NCBI RefSeq assembly: GCF_002140975.2
Contig: NZ_CP147247.1
Coordinates: 186,001 to 250,000, forward strand
Reading direction: 5' to 3'
Length of the DNA stretch: 64,000 bases
From: Enterococcus sp. 9E7_DIV0242
GTDB lineage: Bacteria; Bacillota; Bacilli; Lactobacillales; Enterococcaceae
The notes under the pieces: generated by a model
The model's database searches: none
What the model saw: the letters and a program-made list of their open reading frames with translations, nothing else
Told to the model about the DNA's origin: nothing
Part shown: positions 27,963 through 37,811 of the stretch, one piece after another
Layout: every line of letters begins with the position of its first letter
Position numbering within the stretch: the stretch's first letter is position 1
Translations under genes and position numbers: made by a program

Positions 27963-28120
27963 TTGACTAAACCTAACTTTAACTAGTTATGATAAAGAGG
28001 AGAATGCCGGATTTTCTATTTTTAACTTGACCATGATAGAGAATCCAATATTCCGATGGTAAAAAGATAAAAATAGTTCAAGTTAGCTGTTGACTTAGAC
28101 CTACTCTAATACAGTAAGGT
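27963..28120 (+). promoter_or_regulatory. Two MerR-type promoters with 19-bp spacers
   Basis: TTGACT (27963-27968) with TATGAT (27988-27993) is separated by 19 bp. TTGACT (28090-28095) with TAAGGT (28115-28120) is also separated by 19 bp and has the dyad ACCTACT...AGTAAGGT between the boxes. Over-long spacers holding a dyad are the hallmark of promoters activated by MerR-type regulators. Confidence 0.6.
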
Positions 28121-28166
28121 TAATCATGTGCTGAATCGCACAAAGGAATAAGAAAGGGGAGGTGGC

Positions 28167-28565
28167 ATGGTTACAATCAAGCAAATTGCTGAACAGTTTG
28201 GTGTGACTGCCCACACAATACGTTTCTATGAAAAGGAAAAATTAATTGCTATTCCAAGAAATGAGCGTGGGATTCGAGATTTTGACGAGCAAGCAGTTAA
28301 CCGGATGAAAACAATCCTCCATTATCGAAATGTAGGTATGTCGTTAGAAGATATCCGACAGGTCTTAGCGCATAGTAATGACCATAATTTTTCTTTAAAT
28401 GTGTTAGCCCGAACGAAGGATGAGCTGGATCGGAAAATCGAGGAGCTGGAAGAAACACGCAGTTATTTGTACCGAAAAATAGCTATTCATAAAGAGTTGG
28501 CAGAAAAAGAAAACCTGGAAAAGCTAGACAATGAGGAGCATGCACCTATTCATAAAGCTGAGTAA
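28167..28565 (+). CDS. MerR-family transcriptional regulator
   Basis: A 132-residue regulator with an N-terminal winged helix (TIKQIAEQFGVTAHTIRFYE), the second helix region GIRDFDEQAVNRMKTILHYR with VGMSLEDIRQVL, and a coiled-coil dimerisation helix (about 80-118). There is no C-terminal Cys-rich metal site; it resembles the AdhR/NmlR-like and small-molecule MerR groups. The ATG has GGGGAGGTGGC upstream. It precedes the DXS-like gene by 54 bases and is probably co-transcribed with it. The two 19-bp-spaced promoter elements upstream are likely its own targets. The inducer is unknown. Confidence 0.9.
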   Translation: MVTIKQIAEQFGVTAHTIRFYEKEKLIAIPRNERGIRDFDEQAVNRMKTILHYRNVGMSLEDIRQVLAHSNDHNFSLNVLARTKDELDRKIEELEETRSYLYRKIAIHKELAEKENLEKLDNEEHAPIHKAE

Positions 28566-28619
28566 TATTGAACAAGCATATGTAGGTAAATACAATTAAT
28601 AGAAAAGGGATGAAACAAT

Positions 28620-30362
28620 TTGACAATAATCAATAAAGTGAATCAAGCATCAGATTTAAAGAAACTATCAATCAATGAGTTGGAGAAATTAGCGGAAGAA
28701 ATCCGAGGACTCCTGCTAAAAAAAGTTAGCCAAACGGGTGGACATGTCGGTCCGAATCTAGGCGTTGTTGAATTAACATTGGCGTTTCATTACGTTTTCG
28801 ATTCACCAATGGATAAAATCCTTTGGGATGTGTCGCATCAATCCTATTCGCATAAAATAGTGACTGGAAGAAAAGAGGCATGGTTGGATGAAACCAGCTA
28901 TAAATCAGTGACTGGCTACACAGCACCGGAAGAAAGTCCCCATGACTTTTTCACGGTTGGGCATACCTCAACGTCGGTCAGTCTAGCTGTGGGGATGGCT
29001 AAGGCCAGAGATATTCAGGGAGAATCAGGAAATATTGTTGCTGTGTTGGGAGATGGTTCGTTGTCGGGTGGCTTGGCACTCGAAGGGTTAAGCAATGCAG
29101 CTGAGCTTGATTCTAACTTAATCGTTGTCCTTAATGACAACGAAATGTCTATCGCAGAAAACCATGGCGGGATTTACCGTAACTTGGCTGAGTTGAGAAA
29201 AAATAATGGGCAAGCTGCAACCAACCTTTTTACTGCAATGGGGTTGAATTACCAGTATGTGGAAGAGGGAAACAATGTTGCTGAAATGATCACAGCGTTT
29301 GAAATGGTTAAAAATAGTAATAAGCCGATCGTTCTTCATGTTCACACTGAAAAGGGGCATGGGTATACGCCTGCTGTTACGAACAAGGAGCGATTCCATT
29401 GGCAAATGCCCTTCGATTTGGAAACCGGGGACAGTAAATCTCCTGGCTCAGGAGAAAGCTATGATTCAGTGATTATTGATGTACTGACTAAGAAAATCGA
29501 AGAACAACAACCGATTGTTGCAATAACGGCAGCTATTCCAGGGTTGTTTGGGTTGAAAGAGCTTCAAAAACAACATCCAGACCACTACATCGATGTAGGA
29601 ATTGCGGAACAGCACTCGATTACTTACGCAGCAGGACTAGCAAAAGCTGGCGCAAAACCAGTTATTTTCCATTCTAGTACGTTCCTGCAAAGAGCGTATG
29701 ATCAATTGTCCCATGATTTAGCAATCAATGATTTACCGGCTGTAATCATTGTTAAAGGTGGTAAAATCAGCGGGGGAGACCCAACCCATCAAGGAAGCTT
29801 TGATATTCCATATATTACCAGTATACCCAATATCATTTACTTGGCTCCAACCAGTAAAGAAGAAGTTCGGGAGATGCTGAATTGGGCACTTGAACAAAAT
29901 GAACACCCTGTTGCCATTCGTATTCCGGAAAGAGGCTTCGTCTCTGCACCATTGGCTGAAGGGACGTTTCATCCTTTAGAGTGGGCTATAGAGAAGCAAG
30001 GTGAGAAAGTAGCCATTCTAGCTACAGGTGGCTTCCTAGGCTTAGGTGAGGAAACGGCGAAAAAACTACAGGAACATCACGTTGACGCAACCTTGATCAA
30101 CCCAAGATCCTTTACGTATTTTGACTCTGAGCTTCTGAAACAGCTACAGGAAAAACATCAAGTGGTGGTAACCTTAGAGGATGGCAGCTTGGACGGCGGC
30201 TATGGAGAGAAAATCAGTCGATATTATGGAAGTAGCGACATGAAAGTACTCAACTTTGGCGCGCAAAAACGATTCAATCATCATCAGACAATGGAGGAGC
30301 TCTATGAGGAGTTTCATTTATTACCTGAGTTGATTGCAGAAGATATATTAGCTGTTTTATAA
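28620..30362 (+). CDS. DXS-like thiamine-diphosphate enzyme (1-deoxyxylulose-5-phosphate synthase family)
   Basis: A 580-residue transketolase-fold enzyme, somewhat shorter than the usual 620-640 of DXS. It shows HVGPNLGVVELTLAFHYVFD, the ThDP-binding motif GDGSLSGG...NDNEMSI, the catalytic Glu region DVGIAEQHSITYAAGLA and the C-terminal transketolase domain. DXS makes 1-deoxy-D-xylulose 5-phosphate, a precursor of isoprenoids (MEP route), thiamine and pyridoxal. Enterococci make isoprenoids by the mevalonate route, so an MEP role is unlikely; a thiamine/B6 role or another acyloin reaction is possible. The start is TTG 28620; the ATG at 28610 runs out of frame at once. It ends at a strong terminator. 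It is paired with a MerR regulator. Confidence 0.85.
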   Translation: MTIINKVNQASDLKKLSINELEKLAEEIRGLLLKKVSQTGGHVGPNLGVVELTLAFHYVFDSPMDKILWDVSHQSYSHKIVTGRKEAWLDETSYKSVTGYTAPEESPHDFFTVGHTSTSVSLAVGMAKARDIQGESGNIVAVLGDGSLSGGLALEGLSNAAELDSNLIVVLNDNEMSIAENHGGIYRNLAELRKNNGQAATNLFTAMGLNYQYVEEGNNVAEMITAFEMVKNSNKPIVLHVHTEKGHGYTPAVTNKERFHWQMPFDLETGDSKSPGSGESYDSVIIDVLTKKIEEQQPIVAITAAIPGLFGLKELQKQHPDHYIDVGIAEQHSITYAAGLAKAGAKPVIFHSSTFLQRAYDQLSHDLAINDLPAVIIVKGGKISGGDPTHQGSFDIPYITSIPNIIYLAPTSKEEVREMLNWALEQNEHPVAIRIPERGFVSAPLAEGTFHPLEWAIEKQGEKVAILATGGFLGLGEETAKKLQEHHVDATLINPRSFTYFDSELLKQLQEKHQVVVTLEDGSLDGGYGEKISRYYGSSDMKVLNFGAQKRFNHHQTMEELYEEFHLLPELIAEDILAVL

Positions 30363-30399
30363 GGAAAATAATAGATTTAATAGAACACTTTACTAGCAG

Positions 30400-30441
30400 A
30401 AAAAAATCGATGCCCCATAAAATTGGGGTATCGATTTTTTT
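30400..30441. terminator. Bidirectional terminator after the DXS-like gene
   Basis: 16-bp stem from AAAAAATCGATGCCCC to GGGGTATCGATTTTTT with an 8-base loop; T-runs on both strands. Confidence 0.92.
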
Positions 30442-30454
30442 GATGGTCACTTAT

Positions 30455-30886
30455 TTATTTAAATAGACGAATAGAGTCAGAGAAGGCAGACCATTCAGAT
30501 TGTCCATCTACCTCAAAACGGTAAGACTGTACTCTGAATAGGTACATGAAGCCGATAAGTAAAGCAATTCCTAAAGCTGAGAAAGTCAGCATAGACTGAA
30601 TCAAAAGACAAGAAGCGAATAGAACTAAGAATAATAGCATAAATTTCAGGAATAATTGCTGTAAGTTATTTGAATTGGTAATGACGATTTCTTTTGTATA
30701 AGAAGAAACTTCAATTTTTTTGAATGTTGGTAACGGGCCTTCTTTAAAGCTGATTTCATCTCCAGGTTGAACCTCTAAATCCATCGCAATGCAGTTAAAT
30801 AATTTTCCTTGTTTTGTATCATTGACATAAACGGTTAATGGTTTCATGCAGCCCCAATGTGTTTGTTTTTTTAGTTTGATTTTCAT
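30455..30886 (-). CDS. Small membrane protein with N-terminal beta-rich domain, function unknown
   Basis: A 143-residue protein not recognised as a named family. Residues 1-75 are polar and beta-rich (KPLTVYVNDTKQG, then LEVQPGDEISF), two hydrophobic helices lie at about 80-98 and 101-117, and the tail SYRFEVDGQSEW is again polar. The layout matches the protein at 40074-40466, with which it shares the opening pattern: basic N-terminus, Met-Pro before a short beta strand and a Lys-Glu..Ile-Thr motif just before the helices. ATG 30886 is used since AGGAGGT lies upstream; a GTG at 30895 overlaps it. It lies alone on the minus strand. Confidence 0.6.
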   Translation of the reverse strand: MKIKLKKQTHWGCMKPLTVYVNDTKQGKLFNCIAMDLEVQPGDEISFKEGPLPTFKKIEVSSYTKEIVITNSNNLQQLFLKFMLLFLVLFASCLLIQSMLTFSALGIALLIGFMYLFRVQSYRFEVDGQSEWSAFSDSIRLFK

Positions 30887-31094
30887 GGTGCTCACCTCCT
30901 GTATGAATCTATTTTCCCATGATTTTCAGAAAAAGAAATCAGCCTTTTGACTGATTTCTGAGAGTTATTTTCTCCATCTGTGGCTGTAGCCGAGGGTAGG
31001 ACCTTATGCCGTATTGCTTGATAGCTGTTGGCTTGACAAGGAGCGGGGAGCCAAAAGTAGTGTGAATTTTAGGAATCATAGCTTACTATTTTCT

Positions 31095-32381
31095 TTAATA
31101 CTCATCAATGACATAGCTCATATAGTCAGCCATTTCAGCCGCATGCTGCCCAGCATTATGCCCAGTTACCAATGCTGCAGTGATGTTATACCCACCTGTA
31201 TATCCGTTGATATCTATGACTTCGCCGCAAAAGAACAATCCTTGAACCAACTTACTTTCCATTGTTTTGGGCTGGATCTCTTTTAATGAAATACCTCCGC
31301 CTGTGACAAAAGATTTTTCTAGGGGAAACGTTCCGCTGGCGGTAATTCGGAAGTCCTTCATACTTTTGATGAACATTTCTAGCTGTTGCTCAGAAAGCTG
31401 TCTTCCCTTTTGTTCACCTAATTCGTTTTTCTCTAGTAAAAATTCAAGTAAACGCTCCGGAAGGAATTGCCGTAACGTGTTTTTCAGCTGCTTCTCTGGT
31501 TCCGCTTGAATCCTTCTTGTAACATCAATAATCAGCTGCTTTTCAGTTGTTTCAGGAAATATGTCTAATGATAGCTGGACAGCTTGTCCTGGATTTTTGC
31601 TCAAGGCTTGATTGACAAAGCTTGAACAGCGCAGTGCTGCCGGTCCGGAAATACCGAAATGGGTAAACAGTAAATCCATTTGATGAGAGACGATTGCTTT
31701 TCCTTTTTTGTTCAATACAGAAAGCTGAACATCTCTCAAAGAAATTCCTTGAAGTGTTTTTTTCTTTATAAAAGGTTCTTCTGAGCGAATAGGTGATTCT
31801 GTTGGATAAAGTGGTGAAATTGAGTGTCCTAAAGCTTCAGAAAATCGATAGCCATCTCCTGTAGATCCAGTGGAAGGATATGTCTTTCCACCTGTGGCAA
31901 GGATGACACATGGAGCATAGATTTTTTGGTTTTCAAGAGCTACACCAATGATTTGATTATCTTTTCTCAGAATTTTTTTGACAGGCGCTTCTGTATATAA
32001 AGTTACTGCAAGCTCTTTTAGCTTCGTATGCAACGTCTCAACAATCGTTTGAGAACGATCCGTCGTGGGAAACATCCGACCATGATCTTCTTCTTTTAAT
32101 GCTGTCCCATTTGATTCAAAAAAGTGAATGATATCTTGATTGTTGTATTGGGAGAAAGCACTATATAAGAATTTTCCATTTCCAGGAATGTGTGCAATGA
32201 TTTCTTCCGGCGAACGATTATTTGTTACATTGCAACGGCCCCCGCCTGTTAAAAGAAGTTTTTTACCGATGCGCTTGTTTTTCTCAAGTAGAAGGACTCG
32301 GCTGCCATGCTCTGCTGCAGCGATTGCGGCCATGAGTCCGCTTGTACCGGCACCGATTACTATTACATCAAATTTAGTCAT
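31095..32381 (-). CDS. BaiN/YhiN-like FAD-dependent oxidoreductase (HI0933 family)
   Basis: A 428-residue flavoprotein. The FAD-binding Rossmann motif GAGTSGLMAAIAAAEHG lies at the N-terminus, followed by the family signature KKLLLTGGGRCNVTNN. The second segment has LATGGKTYPSTGSTGDGYRF, and the C-terminus carries GLFFCGEVIDINGYTGGYNI. In the HI0933 group the reaction is not settled; BaiN of Clostridium is an alkene reductase acting on bile-acid intermediates, and YhiN of E. coli is uncharacterised. The ATG has GGAGG upstream. It is a single minus-strand gene between the small membrane protein and gdhA. No substrate can be inferred from its position. Confidence 0.88.
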   Translation of the reverse strand: MTKFDVIVIGAGTSGLMAAIAAAEHGSRVLLLEKNKRIGKKLLLTGGGRCNVTNNRSPEEIIAHIPGNGKFLYSAFSQYNNQDIIHFFESNGTALKEEDHGRMFPTTDRSQTIVETLHTKLKELAVTLYTEAPVKKILRKDNQIIGVALENQKIYAPCVILATGGKTYPSTGSTGDGYRFSEALGHSISPLYPTESPIRSEEPFIKKKTLQGISLRDVQLSVLNKKGKAIVSHQMDLLFTHFGISGPAALRCSSFVNQALSKNPGQAVQLSLDIFPETTEKQLIIDVTRRIQAEPEKQLKNTLRQFLPERLLEFLLEKNELGEQKGRQLSEQQLEMFIKSMKDFRITASGTFPLEKSFVTGGGISLKEIQPKTMESKLVQGLFFCGEVIDINGYTGGYNITAALVTGHNAGQHAAEMADYMSYVIDEY

Positions 32382-32606
32382 TTTCTTCCTCCATTTCAGT
32401 TAATAGTGTACCATAAAATACTGGGAATATTTATCTCTAGTCTTTTTAGAGTGGACTTGTAAAAATTTGGGTAAATTATTTCTTTTGTGAAAAGCATTTT
32501 TCCTCTGCATTAGGTAGAGAATAGCTTGTTTCTTTGATCAATTGGGCGCGATATACATATTTTTTCATTTTTTCTGTAAATATATGTGAAAAAGTTCAGT
32601 AATTAG

Positions 32607-33989
<1,383 letters not shown>

Positions 33990-34057
33990 GCAACTAAGAC
34001 GAAATTCGGTATATTGCACGTGGGTTAGACAATATGTTCAGCCGTTCTTGTTATCTT

Positions 34058-34176
34058 GCCTTGTGAACAGCTCTCTTCAGTAAGAAGTGCTCGATAAATC
34101 TGTGACGAAAAGTGTCTCTAAAATTTACAGAGTAGCTTTTGTTTGAGAGCTGCCCGATTTCGTTCAGTTTTTATTA
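34058..34176. repeat. Palindromic repeat, copy between gdhA and pgi
   Basis: Outer arms CAGCTCTC (34068-34075) and GAGAGCTG (34145-34152) pair perfectly; the right-end tail CCGATTTCGTTCAGTTTTTATT matches the consensus of the other copies. The interior has diverged. Confidence 0.6.
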
Positions 34177-34266
34177 TTGGTCTATATGTTTATAAATTAC
34201 TTGATTAAAGTAGGAAAAAAACGTAAAGTAGTAGTGTATTAAGTTTATTTTCAAGGAGGAGAAGGA

Positions 34267-35616
34267 ATGTCTCACATTAAATTTGACTATTCCAAATTAG
34301 CACCTTTTGTTGCTGATCATGAATTGGAATATATGCAAGCTCAGGTTGATGCGGTTGATAAAGCATTGCGTGGGGGAACAGGTGCGGGGAACGATTATAT
34401 AGGATGGATCGATCTGCCTGAAAACTACGACAAAGAAGAGTTTGCTCGTGTCAAAAAAGCAGCTGAAAAAATTCAATCTGATTCAGACGTGCTTGTTGTT
34501 ATTGGAATCGGAGGCTCTTATTTAGGCGCACGTGCTGCGATAGAGTTTTTACAGCATTCATTCAGCAATGCCTTAACAAAAGAGGAGCGCAAAGTACCTC
34601 AAGTATTCTTTGCTGGAAACAGTATCAGCTCAACCTATTTAGTTGACTTGATCAATGTGATTGGAGACCGTGATTTTTCTGTGAACGTTATTTCTAAATC
34701 AGGAACAACAACAGAGCCGGCAATTGCTTTCCGTGTGTTCAAAGAATTACTAATCAAAAAATATGGAAAAGAAGAAGCAAATAAACGTATTTATGCAACA
34801 ACTGACCGTGCAAAAGGTGCTGTAAAAGTTGAGGCAGACGCTGAGGGCTGGGAAACTTTTGTGATTCCAGATGATGTTGGTGGACGTTTCACTGTATTGA
34901 CTCCTGTTGGTTTATTACCAATCGCTGTTAGTGGTGCAGATATTGATGCTCTGATGACGGGCGCAAATGATGCTCGCAAAGAATATGCTGCAACAACTGA
35001 TTTGAAAGAAAATGCGGCCTATCAATATGCTGCATTGAGAAATATCTTGTACCGTAAAGGGAAAACAACGGAAATGCTGATCAACTATGAACCAGGCATG
35101 CACTATTTCTCTGAATGGTGGAAACAATTGTACGGCGAATCTGAAGGGAAAGATCAAAAAGGCATTTTCCCTGCAGCAGCTGACTTTTCAACGGATTTGC
35201 ATTCTATGGGGCAATACGTTCAAGATGGTATGCGTAATCTGTTTGAAACAGTGGTTAAAATCGAAAAACCTCGCCATACATTAACAATTCCTCTACAGGA
35301 TGAAGACTTGGATGGGCTAGGCTACTTGCAAGGAAAAGAAATCGATTATGTGAATACAAAAGCGTTTGAAGGAACATTACTGGCACATACAGATGGTGAT
35401 GTACCAAACATGATCGTGAAAGTTCCGGAAATGGATGCCTACTCATTAGGCTACGTTATGTACTTCTTTGAGATTGCAGTGGGAATCTCAGGGTACTTAA
35501 ATGGCGTTAACCCATTTGACCAACCAGGAGTAGAAGCCTACAAAGCGAACATGTTTGCACTACTTGGCAAACCAGGCTTTGAAGATCTTGCAAAAGAATT
35601 GAACGAACGCCTGTAA
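34267..35616 (+). CDS. pgi: Glucose-6-phosphate isomerase
   Basis: A 449-residue glycolytic enzyme converting glucose-6-phosphate and fructose-6-phosphate. It matches the short Gram-positive PGI type: [19 protein letters not shown], the sugar-phosphate loop [30 protein letters not shown] and the histidine-bearing [10 protein letters not shown]. The length is the usual 445-450. The start is ATG with AAGGAGGAG upstream, and a terminator follows at 35634-35674. It stands alone. No anomalies are seen. Confidence 0.98.
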   Translation: MSHIKFDYSKLAPFVADHELEYMQAQVDAVDKALRGGTGAGNDYIGWIDLPENYDKEEFARVKKAAEKIQSDSDVLVVIGIGGSYLGARAAIEFLQHSFSNALTKEERKVPQVFFAGNSISSTYLVDLINVIGDRDFSVNVISKSGTTTEPAIAFRVFKELLIKKYGKEEANKRIYATTDRAKGAVKVEADAEGWETFVIPDDVGGRFTVLTPVGLLPIAVSGADIDALMTGANDARKEYAATTDLKENAAYQYAALRNILYRKGKTTEMLINYEPGMHYFSEWWKQLYGESEGKDQKGIFPAAADFSTDLHSMGQYVQDGMRNLFETVVKIEKPRHTLTIPLQDEDLDGLGYLQGKEIDYVNTKAFEGTLLAHTDGDVPNMIVKVPEMDAYSLGYVMYFFEIAVGISGYLNGVNPFDQPGVEAYKANMFALLGKPGFEDLAKELNERL

Positions 35617-35633
35617 TTTACAATAAATAATTG

Positions 35634-35674
35634 AAAATACCGCAGAAAGAGTTAATCTTTTTGCGGTATTTTTT
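35634..35674 (+). terminator. Terminator after pgi
   Basis: Stem AAAATACCGC / GCGGTATTTT with an inner AAAGA/TCTTT pairing, followed by a T-run. Confidence 0.88.
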
Positions 35675-35750
35675 ATGAAATCATTCATTTTGATAAAAGC
35701 ATAGCGAATCTACAGGGGAAATAGGTGTGCATTATACGAGGACTGTCTGT

Positions 35751-35927
35751 TTATTCTCCATCGTCAGGAGTCATTTTCTTTCTAAAGGCAAGTAGAATAA
35801 TTGCTGCTATTAAGCTAAGTTTTATTAGTGCCTTAACATTTTTGAATAAGTTAAAAAATGTAGGGTTTACAGTATAGACAATATAGCCGACGATAAACAG
35901 AACAATTCCAAATATAATTTTCCTCAT
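35751..35927 (-). CDS. Small two-helix membrane protein, function unknown
   Basis: A 58-residue protein with two hydrophobic helices (about 3-20 and 31-46) and the basic-acidic tail RKKMTPDDGE. It is not recognised as a named family. The start ATG 35927 is picked because AAGGAGG lies 11 bases upstream; a longer frame reaches 35975 but overlaps that site. It lies between the pgi terminator and a divergently placed minus-strand CMD gene. The good ribosome site and strong hydropathy support a real gene, but the evidence is modest. Confidence 0.6.
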   Translation of the reverse strand: MRKIIFGIVLFIVGYIVYTVNPTFFNLFKNVKALIKLSLIAAIILLAFRKKMTPDDGE

Positions 35928-36092
35928 GGAACAACCAACCTCCTTGGTATCATTTTCTACTAAGAAAAGAACCAAGTCAATAAGAAAAAACGATTGTTAT
36001 TTATTTTTTTATCAATATTTTATCAACTTACTTTCAAAAATGAGTAAATTATATCCGCAGCTAGCCGCAGGATAATGATTCAACTCGTAGGA

Positions 36093-36425
36093 TTACAATA
36101 GATGTTTTTCTTGTAACGTCTTGAAGGCAAAGCGTGCTTGTGGATATGTAACTGAACCGCCACCAATAACACCGATTTTGATAGCTTCAATCATTTTTTC
36201 CCTTGAAATAGCTAATTCAATACATTGCTCCAAGTGGTAGAGAATGCACTCATCACATTTGGTGACGATTGAAATCGCCAGTCCCATTAATTCTTTGTTT
36301 TCTTTCGAAATAGCTCCTTCTGCGTAAACCTGTTGATCCAACTGATTAAACTGAGCAAAGAAATCATCTGTCTCAGCCATCAATTGATTCATTTCGGTTC
36401 TGTTGTATTCTTTTGATTGTTCCAT
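36093..36425 (-). CDS. Carboxymuconolactone decarboxylase (AhpD-like) family protein
   Basis: A 110-residue all-helical protein with the CMD/AhpD active-site motif C57-D-E-C60-x-x-x-H64 (KCDECILYH). Proteins with this CxxC-x3-H pattern often act as peroxide-detoxifying thiol reductases or small redox sensors; sequence alone cannot fix the substrate. Further features are ENKELMGLAISIV before the motif and GGSVTYPQARFA after it, both usual. ATG 36425 is preceded by AAAGGAGTG. It is a single minus-strand gene in a region of small stress-type genes, followed by 400 bases containing an RNA candidate. Confidence 0.88.
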   Translation of the reverse strand: MEQSKEYNRTEMNQLMAETDDFFAQFNQLDQQVYAEGAISKENKELMGLAISIVTKCDECILYHLEQCIELAISREKMIEAIKIGVIGGGSVTYPQARFAFKTLQEKHLL

Positions 36426-36633
36426 TTACTAAACACTCCTTTGGGGTATTTTTGATGATTAATGCGGTCAATATTAGCTCTTTTTATTTCACTTCAGTAC
36501 TTTAGAATCCATAGCCCTTAAAGATAAAGTTCTGAAAGCACGATACTTTTTTTAGTATACATCTTTTTTTAGGGTGTATACAATAGGACAAAAGTATCTT
36601 TTCATTTTATAGTAATTAAATTATAAAAATTAG

Positions 36634-36758
36634 TTGACTCTTAGTATGATAAAGTTTATAATAAAACCCTAACAACCTTTTATTTTTTTACTTTACTCTA
36701 TTTATAGAGTAAAACTCCTTTTACTGCCTCATTACCCAAATGAGGCAGTTTTTCTTTT
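36634..36758 (+). ncRNA. Candidate small RNA of about 90 nt with consensus promoter and terminator
   Basis: The -35 TTGACT (36634-36639) and perfect -10 TATAAT (36657-36662) are 17 bp apart. A transcript starting near 36669 would meet a TTTACTCT/AGAGTAAA hairpin around 36702-36721 and then a strong terminator: ACTGCCTCATT (36723-36733) with AATGAGGCAGT (36739-36749) and a T-rich tract to 36758. There is no ribosome site with a worthwhile reading frame inside. It could be a trans-acting small RNA or an attenuated leader of the Asp23-like gene 100 bases downstream. Confidence 0.55.
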
Positions 36759-36859
36759 AAAAAAAAAATATCCAAACCCATATTTTTGTATTTTTCTTTA
36801 GGCTTCTTTACTATTGATAGTATAGGAATTATATAAATGGAAGAACTGGAGGAATGGAT

Positions 36860-37231
36860 ATGGATAAGGAGCAGACAACGTTGGATTTTGAAGAAAAGGT
36901 TTTGGAAACGATCATTGAGTCATCGCTAAATACGATCGATGGTCTGTTGTCAATCGATGGGGAGCTTTTTACTGCAGAAGACACAGCACCTCTAGCCGAA
37001 GAGAGTGAGCCAATAAATGGCATAGAAATCAATGTAGAGAAAAGAAACGTGACTGTTCAATTGACAATCATTATTGAGTTTGGAAAAAATCTAAGTGAAA
37101 TATTTTTGGCAATTAAAAGGAAGGTTTCGGAGGATATCGAAAGAGTAACGAATTTTGAAGTAACAGAAGTAAATGTACATGTCGAAAATATTGTGACAAA
37201 AGAAGAATACTTGACCTTGAGTGCTGAATAA
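36860..37231 (+). CDS. Asp23/Gls24 family protein
   Basis: A 123-residue protein of the alkaline-shock/general-stress Asp23 family. The core INGIEINVEKRNVTVQLTII followed by EFGKNLSEIFLAIKRKVSED and VTEVNVHVENIV is the typical beta-alpha pattern with a valine-rich strand. In enterococci Gls24-type proteins are surface- or membrane-associated stress proteins, while DUF322 paralogues such as AmaP partners anchor at the membrane. Here there is no membrane segment and no amaP neighbour. ATG 36860 is chosen because GGAGGA ends six bases before it; the ATG at 36854 touches that site. The acidic N-terminal 50 residues are unusual. Confidence 0.8.
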   Translation: MDKEQTTLDFEEKVLETIIESSLNTIDGLLSIDGELFTAEDTAPLAEESEPINGIEINVEKRNVTVQLTIIIEFGKNLSEIFLAIKRKVSEDIERVTNFEVTEVNVHVENIVTKEEYLTLSAE

Positions 37232-37342
37232 ACGGATACTGAAGGCTGGGTAAGTGATAAAGAAACGATTGAGAAGTACATTTCTATTTACCAAAATGAT
37301 TGATTTTTTTATGACAAGGGAAGGCATGCTGACGAATAAAAA

Positions 37343-37421
37343 AGAAGCTGAAAGAAGAGCTGATTTTAAAAGGTAGTTTGTACCATAAACTTTTAAAATC
37401 ATTTCAAGCTTTCAGCTTCTT
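37343..37421. terminator. Long nested hairpin between the Asp23-like and csp genes
   Basis: Outer arms AAGAAGCTGAAAG (37343-37355) and CTTTCAGCTTCTT (37409-37421) and inner arms GATTTTAAAAG and CTTTTAAAATC are perfect. The structure spans 79 bases and ends in a T-rich tract on the plus strand and an A-rich tract at the start, so it serves both convergent genes. Confidence 0.8.
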
Positions 37422-37429
37422 GTTTCTCT

Positions 37430-37630
37430 TTATATTTTCTTCACGTGAGCAGCCTGCAATCCGCGCGAACCTTCAACAACTTCAAATGTTACTTCTTGAT
37501 TCTCTTCCAAATTCTTAAAGCCTTCTTCTTCTATTGCAGTGAAATGAACGAAAATTTCTTCATCTTCGTTGTATGCAAGAAATCCATATCCTTTTCTGCT
37601 GTCGAACCATTTGACGAAACCCTTTTCCAT
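37430..37630 (-). CDS. cspA: Cold-shock protein (CspA family)
   Basis: A 66-residue single-stranded nucleic-acid-binding protein with a cold-shock domain. RNP1 is KGYGFLAY and RNP2 is IFVHFTAI; the overall length and the start MEKGFVKWFD are typical. ATG 37630 is chosen over the GTG at 37639, which lies too close to the AAAGGAGT site. The region upstream (37640-37700 on this strand) is AT-rich and probably holds a long 5' leader as in other csp genes, but no clear cold-box is seen. The convergent hairpin at 37343-37421 terminates it. Confidence 0.93.
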   Translation of the reverse strand: MEKGFVKWFDSRKGYGFLAYNEDEEIFVHFTAIEEEGFKNLEENQEVTFEVVEGSRGLQAAHVKKI

Positions 37631-37811
37631 TCTGTTCACACTCCTTTGAGATTTGAAACTAGTCTCATTATAATGACAAACACAGAAAAGGTCAACATTT
37701 TGGAATAGCTATTAGATAAACATGGAAAAGTAAAAAAAGAAGGGTTATAATAGAAAATATCTTAACGAAAACAAACGAGTGATAGAATAAAGTTCGGGAA
37801 AAGAGGAAAAA

